64,000 bases of DNA from an uncultured Oscillospiraceae bacterium (GCA_947626845.1 CANQTW010000002.1:96738-160737); one strand, 5' to 3'. Shown: positions 16,382-25,266, counted from the first letter of the stretch. The notes: generated by a model from the sequence alone, not told the origin. Program-made: numbers and translations.

Positions 16382-16606
16382 ATGGGTGGTAAAGTTCTGG
16401 TGCTGGCGATCCGCTTGGGCGATATCACGGATGACGGATTTTCCTACGAATGCACCAGTTCAAGCGACAACGCAGAGCTGTTTGCCGCCGTGTTGGCCGC
16501 GATCAACGAGCTGGCCAAGAGGGAAGGCGGAACGCCGGAGAGCTCCGCAGAAGGAATCGTAAAGTTTCTGAAGGACAACCCGTTCCTTTTTAGCGGAAAA
16601 GAGTGA
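16382..16606 (+). CDS. Small early protein
   Basis: 74 residues, acidic, one beta-strand-rich half and one helical half (VLAAINELAKREG). The ATG at 16382 is preferred over GTG 16376 because GGGGGGAG is better spaced. No recognised domain. Confidence 0.55.
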   Translation: MGGKVLVLAIRLGDITDDGFSYECTSSSDNAELFAAVLAAINELAKREGGTPESSAEGIVKFLKDNPFLFSGKE

Positions 16607-16634
16607 ACGCGAGAGAGAAAGTGAGGACCACCAA

Positions 16635-17492
16635 ATGGACCACCAAATGGAATGGAACATCATCGAAGCAAGAATTGAACAGGCCGCACAGCAAGAGGCC
16701 ATAGAAGCGCAAAAGAGAATCTCCGAGCGAAAAGAAGCCCGCCGGGAGAGACTGCGCCGAGTGAGGGCCGCAAGGGCCGCAGGAATTACAGTTGCCCTGG
16801 TTCTCAGTGTCACCCTCATTGCAAGTGCGGCAACCTCCGGGAGCCGAAAGCCTGCGCCTTCGGCTCCCTCTTTGTCCACGGATGACCCGGACCCCCCGGC
16901 GACTGCAGAGAGCTACACGCCCCCAACCACGCCCCAATACACAGCCCCGGCCAAGGTCACGGTGCCGTCGGTCAATCCCGCCACAGAGCCAATCGCTGAA
17001 GCTATCGCCCCGGCCACCGAAAGCACAGAGCCGGAGGCCCCGGAGAAAATCCTGGACAGCGTGCCCCTGGACGCCGAAACACAGACCGCCATTTTTGACC
17101 TCTGCGGCCAGGACCCGGAGCTGTTCGCCGCGATCATGGCCATCGCCGAAAAAGAGAGTGGCTTCGACACCGGAGCGATTGGAGACAGCGGCAGGAGCAT
17201 CGGCATGATGCAGATCAACACCCGCTGGAACACAGACCGGATGGCCGCCCTGGGGGTGACGGACCTCACCGACCCGGTCCAGTGCGTCACGGTCGCCCTG
17301 GATGTCCTCCGGGAGCTTTCGGAGGATTACGGCCTGGGCTGGGTACAGGATCACAGCCTTTACATTGGGTACAACGCCGGACCATCCGGGGCCTATGCCA
17401 TCCTGAACGGCGGGGCAAGATCGACAGCATACAGCAGAGCGGCCCTGCAGCTGTTTTCCGCATACCTGCAGGAAATGGAGGGCACGGAATGA
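16635..17492 (+). CDS. Membrane-anchored lytic transglycosylase (SLT domain)
   Basis: 285 residues. A basic N-terminus and a membrane segment at about 48-68 (GITVALVLSVTLIASA) are followed by a Pro/Thr/Ala-rich linker and a C-terminal SLT fold. Catalytic Glu174 lies in EKESGFDTGA, with SIGMMQIN and YIGYNAGPSGAY following as in goose-type/SLT enzymes. It cleaves peptidoglycan glycan strands outside the membrane. Its place among early genes, far from the lysis cassette, is unusual for a phage hydrolase; a role in envelope change during lysogeny is possible. Confidence 0.8.
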   Translation: MDHQMEWNIIEARIEQAAQQEAIEAQKRISERKEARRERLRRVRAARAAGITVALVLSVTLIASAATSGSRKPAPSAPSLSTDDPDPPATAESYTPPTTPQYTAPAKVTVPSVNPATEPIAEAIAPATESTEPEAPEKILDSVPLDAETQTAIFDLCGQDPELFAAIMAIAEKESGFDTGAIGDSGRSIGMMQINTRWNTDRMAALGVTDLTDPVQCVTVALDVLRELSEDYGLGWVQDHSLYIGYNAGPSGAYAILNGGARSTAYSRAALQLFSAYLQEMEGTE

Positions 17493-18058
17493 GCGAGGTG
17501 GAATGGAGGGACATCCCCGGCTTCGAGGGGAGATACCAAGTCAGCTCTTGCGGACAGGTAAAGAGTCTGGAAAGGGAGGTCCGCATTCGGAGCGGAAAAA
17601 CAAGGCCAATAGCCGAAAGAATTCTGAGGCCGGTAAAGGCCGGGAGCGGCTACCTTGCAGTTCACCTTCGCCCAGCCGGAGGGCCGGACTTCAAGCGATT
17701 TTATATCCATAGGCTCGTGGCGACCGCATTTTTCGGTCAAGGCCCGGAGGGGTACGAGGTCAATCACAAAGACGAAAACAAGGAAAACAACGCGGTTTCT
17801 AACCTCGAATGGGTCCCGAAAGAAACCAACCTCAGCTATGGAACCAGGAATGTGCGATGCTCCGCCCGGAGCCGCGAGAATTCCAGACGGGTGGCGGCCA
17901 TCAAGGATGGGGCCATCGTCAAAGAGTACGCCTCCATGCACGAAGCCTCGCTCGAAGGATTTTCCCGGTTCCACATCAAGCAGTGCTGTGAAATGAAAGA
18001 GGCAACCCACAAAGGATATGTGTGGGCCTACGCGGAGGAAATGGAGGCAAAGGAATGA
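17489..18058 (+). CDS. NUMOD4/HNH homing-type endonuclease
   Basis: 189 residues. The NUMOD4 motif is at the N-terminus (WRDIPGFEGRYQVSSCGQV). The HNH nuclease core lies at about 78-110 (IHRLVATAF, then VNHKDENKENNAVSNLEWV), and a NUMOD-like DNA-binding tail (SMHEASLEGFSRFHIKQCC) ends it. Free-standing HNH enzymes of this kind are selfish DNA endonucleases common in phages. ATGA overlaps couple it on both sides. Confidence 0.85.
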   Translation: MSEVEWRDIPGFEGRYQVSSCGQVKSLEREVRIRSGKTRPIAERILRPVKAGSGYLAVHLRPAGGPDFKRFYIHRLVATAFFGQGPEGYEVNHKDENKENNAVSNLEWVPKETNLSYGTRNVRCSARSRENSRRVAAIKDGAIVKEYASMHEASLEGFSRFHIKQCCEMKEATHKGYVWAYAEEMEAKE

Positions 18059-18339
18059 ACGTAGAAATCGACCCCAGAAAAGGCAGCGTCCTGTGCATCG
18101 AAACGACCCCCACGGCGAAGGGTGGCCCGGACGGCTCGAAAATCGTGATCACCGGGAGCACCACAGACATCATCTTCAACTGGATCGCCCTCACGGCTTC
18201 GATTTGCGGAGAGATCGGCATCCCCGCCGCCGTCCTGGCGCTGATGCTTCAGGATAAGGTGGCCAAATTCAATGAAGCGAGCAAGGCCGGAGGAAAGACC
18301 GTCGTAGACTTGAGCCACGTCTGGGGGAGGAAGCCATGA
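18055..18339 (+). CDS. Small protein with one membrane segment
   Basis: 94 residues. Residues about 39-66 (IIFNWIALTASICGEIGIPA, then VLALML) are hydrophobic; the flanks are polar. Coupled by ATGA to the HNH gene and by overlap to the next gene. Function unknown. Confidence 0.6.
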   Translation: MNVEIDPRKGSVLCIETTPTAKGGPDGSKIVITGSTTDIIFNWIALTASICGEIGIPAAVLALMLQDKVAKFNEASKAGGKTVVDLSHVWGRKP

Positions 18340-18698
18340 AGATGGCCCTGCAGGGGAGCACCCTGCTGATCAAAGAGGCGGACAACGTCCAATTCTCCGT
18401 GATCAAAAGCTGGAACAAGATGCGCTGGGACAAAAAAACCCAGCTCCTGACCGGGACGGCTGACATGGAGCTCCTGGACAAGCTCTCCAGCATCGTCCGC
18501 CTGCCCCCGGCCATCGAACAATTCCGGCAACGGCTCCACGCCGTGCAGGATGCCATCGACAGGGAGCGGGTGAATCAGGACCCCCACCCCATGGCCACCT
18601 TCCCCGTCAAGATGCCCCTCTACGCCCACCAGGTGCGAGGCGCAAATATGTGCCTCATCGCCTTCGGATGGGCAAGTGCAGAAAGGATTGGAAAATGA
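18336..18698 (+). CDS. N-terminal piece of a SNF2-type phage helicase (Q-like motif)
   Basis: 120 residues ending MPLYAHQVRGANMCLIAFGW, the segment that in SNF2/DEAD-like phage helicases comes directly before Walker A. The reading frame then stops after a few unrelated residues. The rest of the helicase, starting 11 residues before Walker A, lies 3.4 kb downstream at 22143. The two pieces appear to be one gene divided by insertion of modification genes, or a protein now made in two parts. The upstream hundred residues form the usual family-specific N-terminal domain. Confidence 0.7.
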   Translation: MKMALQGSTLLIKEADNVQFSVIKSWNKMRWDKKTQLLTGTADMELLDKLSSIVRLPPAIEQFRQRLHAVQDAIDRERVNQDPHPMATFPVKMPLYAHQVRGANMCLIAFGWASAERIGK

Positions 18699-18946
18699 TG
18701 AAATTTAAGAACAAAAAATTAGTTTCCGTTTTGGTGGACCTGAACGAGATGGCTGAAAGCATCGCCGACGAGGTCGAGGCAGAGGGTGGGGAAACGAGCG
18801 ATGGGTACGGAATCGAAGATGTTGAGTCGCTGAGATGCGCCTGTGCGATACTTCAGGCATTGAAGAACACAGGGTGCGAAACCGCAGACAAGGCAATACA
18901 AGTCATCAAGCAACTCCACCATTCAGGAGGAACGAATCATGCCTGA
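18695..18946 (+). CDS. Small acidic protein at start of inserted cargo
   Basis: 83 residues. The helical region about 9-35 is acidic (LVDLNEMAESIADEVEAEGG) and a Cys-containing helix follows. Two adjacent ATGs (18695, 18698). It begins exactly where the helicase reading frame ends. Unknown family. Confidence 0.55.
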   Translation: MMKFKNKKLVSVLVDLNEMAESIADEVEAEGGETSDGYGIEDVESLRCACAILQALKNTGCETADKAIQVIKQLHHSGGTNHA

Positions 18947-19280
18947 CCAAATGCCCGTTAAAGACGTGATCGCCGAACTGAGTGAGCTTCACAAGGCCAT
19001 GGATGCCCGGACCAAAAAGGCCGAAGCGGTGGTGGAGGCCATCCGGATCCTGGCGGCGATGCTCGGAGAGGGATGCACCGACTTCGACACGGTGCTGGAC
19101 ATCCTCAAGGATTACGAGGGCCTCGTCAAACAGTACCAGGGCCTCCACCGGCGATTTGAGATGACCGAAAAGCCCACCTACAAAGACGGCGTCTGGCACT
19201 GCCCCGCCTGCAACAGCCGGATCCAGCCAAACCACAGCTACTGCCATCGATGTGGCAAAAGGGTCGGGTGGGGACGATGA
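18939..19280 (+). CDS. Small zinc-ribbon protein
   Basis: 113 residues. The N-terminal two thirds are helical, probably coiled coil. The C-terminus is a zinc ribbon, WHCPACNSRIQ then YCHRCGKRVG (two CxxC pairs). AGGAGGAACGA precedes the ATG. Coupled to the PAPS-reductase-like gene by ATGA overlap. Probably nucleic-acid or protein binding. Confidence 0.65.
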   Translation: MPDQMPVKDVIAELSELHKAMDARTKKAEAVVEAIRILAAMLGEGCTDFDTVLDILKDYEGLVKQYQGLHRRFEMTEKPTYKDGVWHCPACNSRIQPNHSYCHRCGKRVGWGR

Positions 19281-20425
19281 TAGACGAAGAAAACGAATCC
19301 GCCGCCGAGCGGCTAAAGAAACTGCAGGCGCTTCCGTTTGAAAGGAAAATCCTCAAAACGCAGGCGCGGATCATCGAATGGTACCAGTACTACGACGGAC
19401 GGGTTTATGTGAGCTTCAGCGGCGGGAAAGACAGCACGGTGCTTCTGCACATCGCAAGGCGGCTATTCCCGGACATCAAAGCCGTCTTTGTAAACACGGG
19501 GCTGGAGTACCCGGAAATTCGGAAATTCGCCCTCTCCCATGACAACGTCACAGAGCTCCATCCCACATGGGGCCGGGCCGGGGCCAAATACGGAAAAGGC
19601 CGGGATGACACCTTCACTTTCATAGACACCCTGAAGATTTACGGGTACCCCCTCATTTCAAAGTCGGTCAGCAATGCCCTGAACGAAGCCCGGAGGACCA
19701 TGGCGGGAAGTAGGTGGCAAAGGCTTAACGGGGAATACCGCTTAAGGGACGGAGGCCGGAGTCAATACGACTTTAGCAAGTACCTCCCCCTCTTCGACCT
19801 CCCGGTCAAGATTTCGGACGATTGCTGCAGGGTCATGAAAAAAGGCCCGGCCCACAAATTCCAGAGGAAAGAGAAGCTTCAGCCCATCCTCGGCACAATG
19901 GCAGAGGAAAGCCTGATCCGGAAACAGGCGTGGATCACACGCGGCGGATGCAACGGCTTCAAGGCAAAAACGCCGACCAGCAACCCGCTGAGCTTCTGGA
20001 ACAACCAGGACATCCTCCGCTACATCCTTCGTTACAACATCGAGATATGCAGCGTTTACGGGCAAATCGTCACCATTGGAACAGACGGCCTTCAATACCC
20101 CCCGTGGATGGCAGAACCCGCAGGTCTACCCCTCGCCTGCTCCGGATGCAATAGAACGGGTTGCATTTTCTGCGCCTTTGGCCTCCACATGGAGAGAGGG
20201 GAAACCAGATTTCAAAGACTTGCAGTTACCCACCCGCGACAATATGAATTTTGCATGACGGGTGGGGAGTGGGCAGACAACGAAAACTATGACCCCACGA
20301 TCACAGGCAAAAAGAGCTGGAACCCCAAGAAGCTATGGGTCCCAAACAAAAAAGGGCTCGGCATGAGGAAGGTTTTTGAAATGGTCAATGATATCTACGG
20401 AAAAGGCTTCCTCCGATACGAATGA
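19277..20425 (+). CDS. PAPS-reductase/DndC-like PP-loop protein
   Basis: 382 residues. The PP-loop SGGKDS (48-53) binds the adenylyl/pyrophosphate moiety, as in phosphoadenylyl-sulfate reductases and DndC. Cys clusters follow (DDCCRVMK, then SGCNRTGCIFCAFG), suggesting a metal or Fe-S site as in DndC-type enzymes. Phage versions are widespread but their substrate is not established; sulfur-based nucleic-acid modification is one possibility. It sits in cargo with two methylase genes between the halves of the helicase. Start at 19277 overlaps the previous stop. Confidence 0.8.
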   Translation: MIDEENESAAERLKKLQALPFERKILKTQARIIEWYQYYDGRVYVSFSGGKDSTVLLHIARRLFPDIKAVFVNTGLEYPEIRKFALSHDNVTELHPTWGRAGAKYGKGRDDTFTFIDTLKIYGYPLISKSVSNALNEARRTMAGSRWQRLNGEYRLRDGGRSQYDFSKYLPLFDLPVKISDDCCRVMKKGPAHKFQRKEKLQPILGTMAEESLIRKQAWITRGGCNGFKAKTPTSNPLSFWNNQDILRYILRYNIEICSVYGQIVTIGTDGLQYPPWMAEPAGLPLACSGCNRTGCIFCAFGLHMERGETRFQRLAVTHPRQYEFCMTGGEWADNENYDPTITGKKSWNPKKLWVPNKKGLGMRKVFEMVNDIYGKGFLRYE

Positions 20426-20489
20426 GCCTTAGTGACCTCAACGGCCAAAGGGCCGTAGGAATAAACAGAAAGGAATGAACAAGGGGACG

Positions 20490-21168
20490 ATGAGAATCCT
20501 GGTAGCCTGCGAAGAAAGCCAGGCCGTTTGCATTGCCCTCCGGAGACTGGGTCACGAAGCCTACAGTTGTGACATAGAGCCATGCTCCGGCGGACGCCCG
20601 GAATGGCACATCCAAGCGGACGCGATCCCCCTCATCAACGGAAACTGCACATTCACGGACAGCGCCGGGGGGGCACCACATCGGAGGCCCATGGGATATG
20701 CTGATAGCCTTTCCGCCCTGCACCTACATGACCAACGCCTCGGCGGTGCGGATGAGGGTCCACGGGGAGATCCAGCCGGAGCGGTATGCAAAAGCAATGG
20801 AGGCAAAAGAATTCTTCATGCGATTTTACAACGCGGACTGCCCCCTCATTTGCATCGAGAACCCGACACCGATGAAGATCATCGGACTGCCGCCCTACAC
20901 CCAGGCCATACAGCCATGGCAACACGGCCACCCCTACACAAAGCGGACGTGCCTGTGGCTCAAAGGGCTGCCGCCCCTCCAGCCATCCAACGTGATCACC
21001 GATGGCGTGACCCCATACGTCAACGGTGGGTGCAAGGACGCCAATGGAAACTACCGGCGCTTTCAGGGCAAAGAACGGGACCCGAAGATCCGCAGTAAGA
21101 CCTTCCCCGGCATTGCAGCGGCAATGGCCGAACAGTGGGCCGGACCGGCTCAAAGTTTGAAAGGATGA
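20490..21168 (+). pseudogene. Cytosine-methyltransferase-like gene with frameshift at a G7 run
   Basis: The first part reads MRILVACEESQAVCIALRRLGH, the SAM-binding start of a phage cytosine-methylase-like family. At G7 (20667-20673) the frame is lost. Removing one G restores HHIGGPWDMLIAFPPCTYMT, including the catalytic PPC motif, and the frame then runs to 21168 with CIENP and a conserved C-terminus (SKTFPGIAAAMAEQWAG). So one base separates the present sequence from an intact gene of about 225 codons. Sequencing error, real inactivation and phase variation are all open. Confidence 0.75.
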
Positions 21169-21172
21169 AAGC

Positions 21173-22150
21173 ATGGAAACTCTCATATGCGGAGATGCGC
21201 TTGAAAGGCTACAAACGCTACCAAATTCAATCGCAGACGTGTGCATAACTTCTCCGCCATATTATAACCTTCGAGATTACAAAGAACGTGGGCAGATTGG
21301 GAACGAAGAAACCCCAGAGCAGTACATCGAACACCTGGTAGGAGTTTTCAGAGAGGTACGGCGCGTTCTGCGAGATGATGGAACACTCTGGGTCAATATT
21401 GGCGACAGCTATGCTACCTACAGCGGACCGCAACCTCCCACCAACACAAGAAACAAACTGGGACACACAGCAAAGACTGTTCCAATGGGCTACAAGGCAA
21501 AGGACCTGATCGGTATTCCTTGGATGCTCGCGTTTGCCCTCCGATCAGACGGATGGTACCTTCGGCAGGATATTATCTGGAGCAAGACCAACGGGATGCC
21601 AGAGAGTGTGACGGACCGATGTACCAAGAGCCACGAGTACATATTCCTGCTTGCGAAAAACCGCAAATATTATTTTAACGCGGAGGCAATCAGTGAGCCG
21701 ATAACCGGGGCCAGCACAAAGCGGTATTTGCAAAATCTGGAGCAACAGAAAGGATCGTTCCGACAGCCGGGAAAAATCAACGGACCAATGAAAGCGGCCC
21801 TACCAAAGTGGGGCGGGGATAAATACGGCAACGACACCAGTCAAGAGAGCCGGACAAAGAGCGGTAAAAATTACATCCCAGAATACCGAAAGAACAAGCG
21901 CGATGTCTGGCAAATGAGTACAGCCCACTTCAAAGGCGATCACTTCGCAGTTTTCCCGGAAGCCCTTGCGGAAACGTGTATGCTGGCTGGTAGCCGACCA
22001 GGAGGCATGGCTCTTGACCCATTCTGTGGCAGCGGGACTGTTGGAGTGGTGGCCAGAAAAACCGGCAGGCACTTCATCGGTATTGATATCAGCCCTGCAT
22101 ACATCAAGATCGCAGAGACAAGGATGATGGGAGGTGAAAACTATGAATAA
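21173..22150 (+). CDS. DNA methyltransferase, N4-cytosine/N6-adenine type
   Basis: 325 residues. The catalytic motif TSPPYYNLRDY is near the N-terminus (about 26-36) and the SAM-binding motif DPFCGSGTVGVVA near the C-terminus (about 284-296), the circularly permuted beta-class order. TSPPY is common in N4-cytosine enzymes. Base composition is more AT-rich than its neighbours, suggesting later acquisition. It has no restriction partner here, so it probably protects phage DNA from host restriction. Overlaps the helicase C-terminal gene by 8 bases. Confidence 0.88.
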   Translation: METLICGDALERLQTLPNSIADVCITSPPYYNLRDYKERGQIGNEETPEQYIEHLVGVFREVRRVLRDDGTLWVNIGDSYATYSGPQPPTNTRNKLGHTAKTVPMGYKAKDLIGIPWMLAFALRSDGWYLRQDIIWSKTNGMPESVTDRCTKSHEYIFLLAKNRKYYFNAEAISEPITGASTKRYLQNLEQQKGSFRQPGKINGPMKAALPKWGGDKYGNDTSQESRTKSGKNYIPEYRKNKRDVWQMSTAHFKGDHFAVFPEALAETCMLAGSRPGGMALDPFCGSGTVGVVARKTGRHFIGIDISPAYIKIAETRMMGGENYE

Positions 22151-23507
22151 GGGCTTCGGCTTCCTTTTTGAAATGGGCTGCGGCAAAACCCTCACAGCCA
22201 TAGCCGTCGCCGGAGCCGGATACAAGCAAGGGAAGATCCGCCGGATGCTGATCGTCGCCCCGACCTCGGTGGTGGCCGTCTGGCCCAAAGAGTTCCAGGA
22301 TTACGCCGCCTTCCCATACACCATCAAGACCCTCCTGGGGACCAAGGACCAACGGCTCAAAGCCCTCTCGGACCTTGAGCGGTTCCCATACCCCCACCTG
22401 CAGGTGGCCGTGATCAACTACGAGAGCACATGGAGGCCGGGGATCATCGAGGCCCTCCTGGACTTTGACGCCGACCTGATCGTCGCCGATGAGAGCCAGC
22501 GGATCAAGTCGCCGGACGCCGAACAAAGCAAGGCCATGCACCGGCTGGGAGACAAGGCCAGGTACAAGCTCATCCTTTCCGGGACCCCGGTCCAAAATGA
22601 GGCGGTGGACCTCTGGAGCCAATACCGGTTTTTGGACCCGACCATCTTCGGGACCAACTTCTACGCCTTCCGGAGCCGCTACTGCGAGATGGGCGGTTTT
22701 AACAGAAAACAGATCGTCCGCTACCGGGACCTGGACACCCTCATCCGAAAAGAGCACAGCATAGCCTACCGGGTGACAAAGGACGAAGCCCTGGACCTTC
22801 CGGAGCAGACCTTTGAAAACCGCTACATAACCATGAGCCGGACAGAGCGGAATCTTTACGACCGGCTCCGCCGGGACAGCTATGCGGAGCTGGCGGATGG
22901 AGGCACGATCACGGCCACAACGGTCTTGACGAAGCTCCTGCGGCTCCAGCAATTCACCGGCGGATTTTTGGTAGAGGATGACGCCATCAAGCCAAAGCTC
23001 GTGAGCCGGGGAAAGCTGGACGCCCTGGAGGATATCCTCCACGATTATGTGGTCGAGGGCAAAAAGAAACTGGTGATCTTCGCCCGGTTCATTCCGGAGA
23101 TCCACGAGATCGAGGCCCTCTGCACAAAGACCCTCAAGGCCGCCGGGATGCAGGCCGTCGCCATCTACGGTGACATCAAAAAAGAGGATCGGGGCAACAT
23201 CGTCCAGCAATTCCAGACGGACCCCCGAACCACAGTGTTTATCGGACAGATCGACACAGCCGGGACCGGCATAACCCTGACGGCTGCGGACACCTGCATT
23301 TTTTATAGCGTCAATTTCAACTTCGCCACCTACTCGCAGAGCCTCTCCCGAATCCACCGGATAGGACAGCACCACCCCTGCACCTACATCCATCTGCTGG
23401 TCGAAAAGACCATCGACGAAACGGTCCTCAAGGCCCTGCAGAAAAAAGAGGATCTGGCAAAGACCGTGGTGGACGATTGGCGGCAGCTCTTCAACGGGGA
23501 GGAATGA
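22143..23507 (+). CDS. SNF2-family helicase, motifs I-VI (C-terminal piece)
   Basis: 454 residues. Walker A is EMGCGKT at 10-16, motif II ADESQRIK at about 115, motif III SGTPVQN, and the C-terminal RecA domain has motifs V/VI (QIDTAGTGITLTAADT, then QSLSRIHRIGQ). All motor motifs are intact, but the Q-like motif that should stand 20-40 residues before Walker A is missing and is found at 18336-18698. A good ribosome site (GGGAGGTG) lets this part be translated alone. Phage helicases of this family act in replication or recombination. Confidence 0.85.
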   Translation: MNKGFGFLFEMGCGKTLTAIAVAGAGYKQGKIRRMLIVAPTSVVAVWPKEFQDYAAFPYTIKTLLGTKDQRLKALSDLERFPYPHLQVAVINYESTWRPGIIEALLDFDADLIVADESQRIKSPDAEQSKAMHRLGDKARYKLILSGTPVQNEAVDLWSQYRFLDPTIFGTNFYAFRSRYCEMGGFNRKQIVRYRDLDTLIRKEHSIAYRVTKDEALDLPEQTFENRYITMSRTERNLYDRLRRDSYAELADGGTITATTVLTKLLRLQQFTGGFLVEDDAIKPKLVSRGKLDALEDILHDYVVEGKKKLVIFARFIPEIHEIEALCTKTLKAAGMQAVAIYGDIKKEDRGNIVQQFQTDPRTTVFIGQIDTAGTGITLTAADTCIFYSVNFNFATYSQSLSRIHRIGQHHPCTYIHLLVEKTIDETVLKALQKKEDLAKTVVDDWRQLFNGEE

Positions 23508-23510
23508 CCG

Positions 23511-23711
23511 ATGCCCCGAAAGAAAAGGGACCCGCCTGTTTGCACCCTGGGGATCCGGCCCGGAGGGCCGGGGACCAGGTGCCCGGACCCAACGGAATGC
23601 GCCACCTGCGGCTGGCACCCGGATGTGATAAGGCAAAGGACCAGGGCCATCGTGCTCAACGGCCTGACGGTAGGGCCGGACGGCCTCGCCCGGTTGATTA
23701 TTCGAAAGTGA
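23511..23711 (+). CDS. Small Cys-containing phage protein
   Basis: 66 residues with Cys at VCTLGIRPG, RCPDPTEC and ATCGWHP, enough for one zinc site. GAGGAATGACCG precedes the start. A typical small early phage protein; function unknown. Confidence 0.6.
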   Translation: MPRKKRDPPVCTLGIRPGGPGTRCPDPTECATCGWHPDVIRQRTRAIVLNGLTVGPDGLARLIIRK

Positions 23712-23718
23712 GGAAAAC

Positions 23719-23901
23719 ATGGATACCGAAAAATTATGCCCCTTCAAAAAGACCGTTGACCGGGAGTGCATCTCGCCGAAAAAGGTCACCCTTCATGAGC
23801 GGTTCGAGGTTTGCGCCGGAGAGCGGCGCATGGCATACGTCAGAGGCAAGTGCCTGCGGCTGGAGATCGGGGGAGGCCCCATGGTCTCCCGCGTCAGATA
23901 G
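23719..23901 (+). CDS. Small phage protein
   Basis: 60 residues, basic, three Cys residues (LCPFKK, ECISPKK, EVCAGER). GTGAGGAAAAC before the ATG. No recognised family. Confidence 0.55.
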   Translation: MDTEKLCPFKKTVDRECISPKKVTLHERFEVCAGERRMAYVRGKCLRLEIGGGPMVSRVR

Positions 23902-23913
23902 GAGGGAGCGGAG

Positions 23914-24327
23914 ATGCCCGTGGACAAAAAGAGCGAAAGCCCGGAGCTGGTCCTCTACATTGACGATGTGCGGGTGGGGACCCTGGCCAAAATAGAGGGC
24001 AACCCGGTCACCTGCACCGTTGAGGCCGACGGGGCGATCCCGGAGGGCCTGGAGTTTGGGAAAGAAGCTGCCCTCCGCTTCACGGTCTCGGCCTGGAAAT
24101 CCTGCCGGACCCGAAAGAGGTTCATCAAGCTCATGGGCGGCGTTTTCGGAGTACAGCCGAGAGACGCCGAAGCCCTGGCAAGGGAGGCCATGAGGCGCGG
24201 ATGCGAATCCTACGGTGACCTTTGGGCCGATTGCTTCAGCTACTTCACAAAGGTGGTTATAGACCAAATCGGCTTCTTCAGGGACGCCATCATTCAGGCT
24301 GCCAGCCCCGACGGGGCTCCAGAATAA
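23914..24327 (+). CDS. Hypothetical early phage protein
   Basis: 137 residues: a beta-rich N-terminal half (LVLYIDDVRVGTLAKIEGN) and a helical C-terminal half with aromatic residues. GGAGGGAGCGGAG precedes the ATG. It belongs to the operon leading to the primase gene. No domain recognised. Confidence 0.6.
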   Translation: MPVDKKSESPELVLYIDDVRVGTLAKIEGNPVTCTVEADGAIPEGLEFGKEAALRFTVSAWKSCRTRKRFIKLMGGVFGVQPRDAEALAREAMRRGCESYGDLWADCFSYFTKVVIDQIGFFRDAIIQAASPDGAPE

Positions 24328-24347
24328 AACGAAAGGAATGAACGAGC

Positions 24348-24788
24348 ATGAAAACCCTTCTGGACATGGTCAAGGACTACCAGCAACTCCTGATAAAAAA
24401 GGACCAACTGGCAGAGGCGACCAAAGAGAACAATGCCGCCATCGAGGCGGCAAAGGCAGAGATCACCCAGCAGATGATCGACGATGACTGCCCCCGCATA
24501 TCCACCGGCGGCTACAGCTTCACCCTGCAGGCCAAAACCAGCTACACCAAGCGATCCAACGAGGATCTGGCGGAAGCCGGGGTGGATTTCCTGGCCACCC
24601 TCCGGGAAGAGGGTTTGGGAGACATCATCAAAGAGACGGTCGCCGCCCAAACCCTCCAGTCCACGATCAGCGCCTACGTCGAGGAACACGGGGAGCTTTC
24701 GGAGGCCCTGGGAGCGGTGATCCGGACCTACGAGTACAACGACATCTACCGCCGGAAAGAGACTACCGCAAGGAGGAAAACAAAATGA
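24348..24788 (+). CDS. Hypothetical early phage protein, helical
   Basis: 146 residues. The first 50 form a long charged helix (KDQLAEATKENNAAIEAAKA) followed by a compact domain (YSFTLQAKTSYTKRSNEDLA). The shape recalls short nuclease-inhibitor or Gam-like proteins, but I see no decisive motif. Stop overlaps the next start. Confidence 0.6.
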   Translation: MKTLLDMVKDYQQLLIKKDQLAEATKENNAAIEAAKAEITQQMIDDDCPRISTGGYSFTLQAKTSYTKRSNEDLAEAGVDFLATLREEGLGDIIKETVAAQTLQSTISAYVEEHGELSEALGAVIRTYEYNDIYRRKETTARRKTK

Positions 24789-25264
24789 AGAAAAAAGAGG
24801 AATACGAGCAGATGGAGCTCGACACCCGGAAAGAGCTGGAGGTCGCCATCCAAGATCTGACCGGGGACGCCGTCAGCACCGCCGGGGAGATGATCCTCTC
24901 CTGCGGGGAAGCCCCCACCGCTGTGAGGAACCGCCATGAAGCCTTCGGGATTGCCATGGAGCGGCTGGCCAAAATCAAAAAGGCCGTCAAGGCCATCGAC
25001 GGAGACACCTCCATCCTGCTGGGCACTTTGCCCGATCCCAACTACCCCGCCATTGAGGCCGTGAGCAGCATCTGCAACAGCACCCTGACGGCGGCCTCTA
25101 TCATGATTGAGGCGGCGGCTGAGATGCGGCGGACCCTCCGCGATCTTTACGAGGCGGAAAACACCGCCCGAAACCAGGACGCCACACCCATGGAGCAGTG
25201 GGTCGATGCTTCCACCTTCCAGGAGGCAGAGGCCACCGAAAATAACGAAACGGAGGATGAATAA
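24785..25264 (+). CDS. Hypothetical early phage protein
   Basis: 159 residues, helical and acidic, with an extremely acidic C-terminus (EAEATENNETEDE). Coupled by ATGA to the gene before and followed two bases later by the SSB-tipped protein. Function unknown. Confidence 0.55.
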   Translation: MKKKEEYEQMELDTRKELEVAIQDLTGDAVSTAGEMILSCGEAPTAVRNRHEAFGIAMERLAKIKKAVKAIDGDTSILLGTLPDPNYPAIEAVSSICNSTLTAASIMIEAAAEMRRTLRDLYEAENTARNQDATPMEQWVDASTFQEAEATENNETEDE

Positions 25265-25266
25265 CT

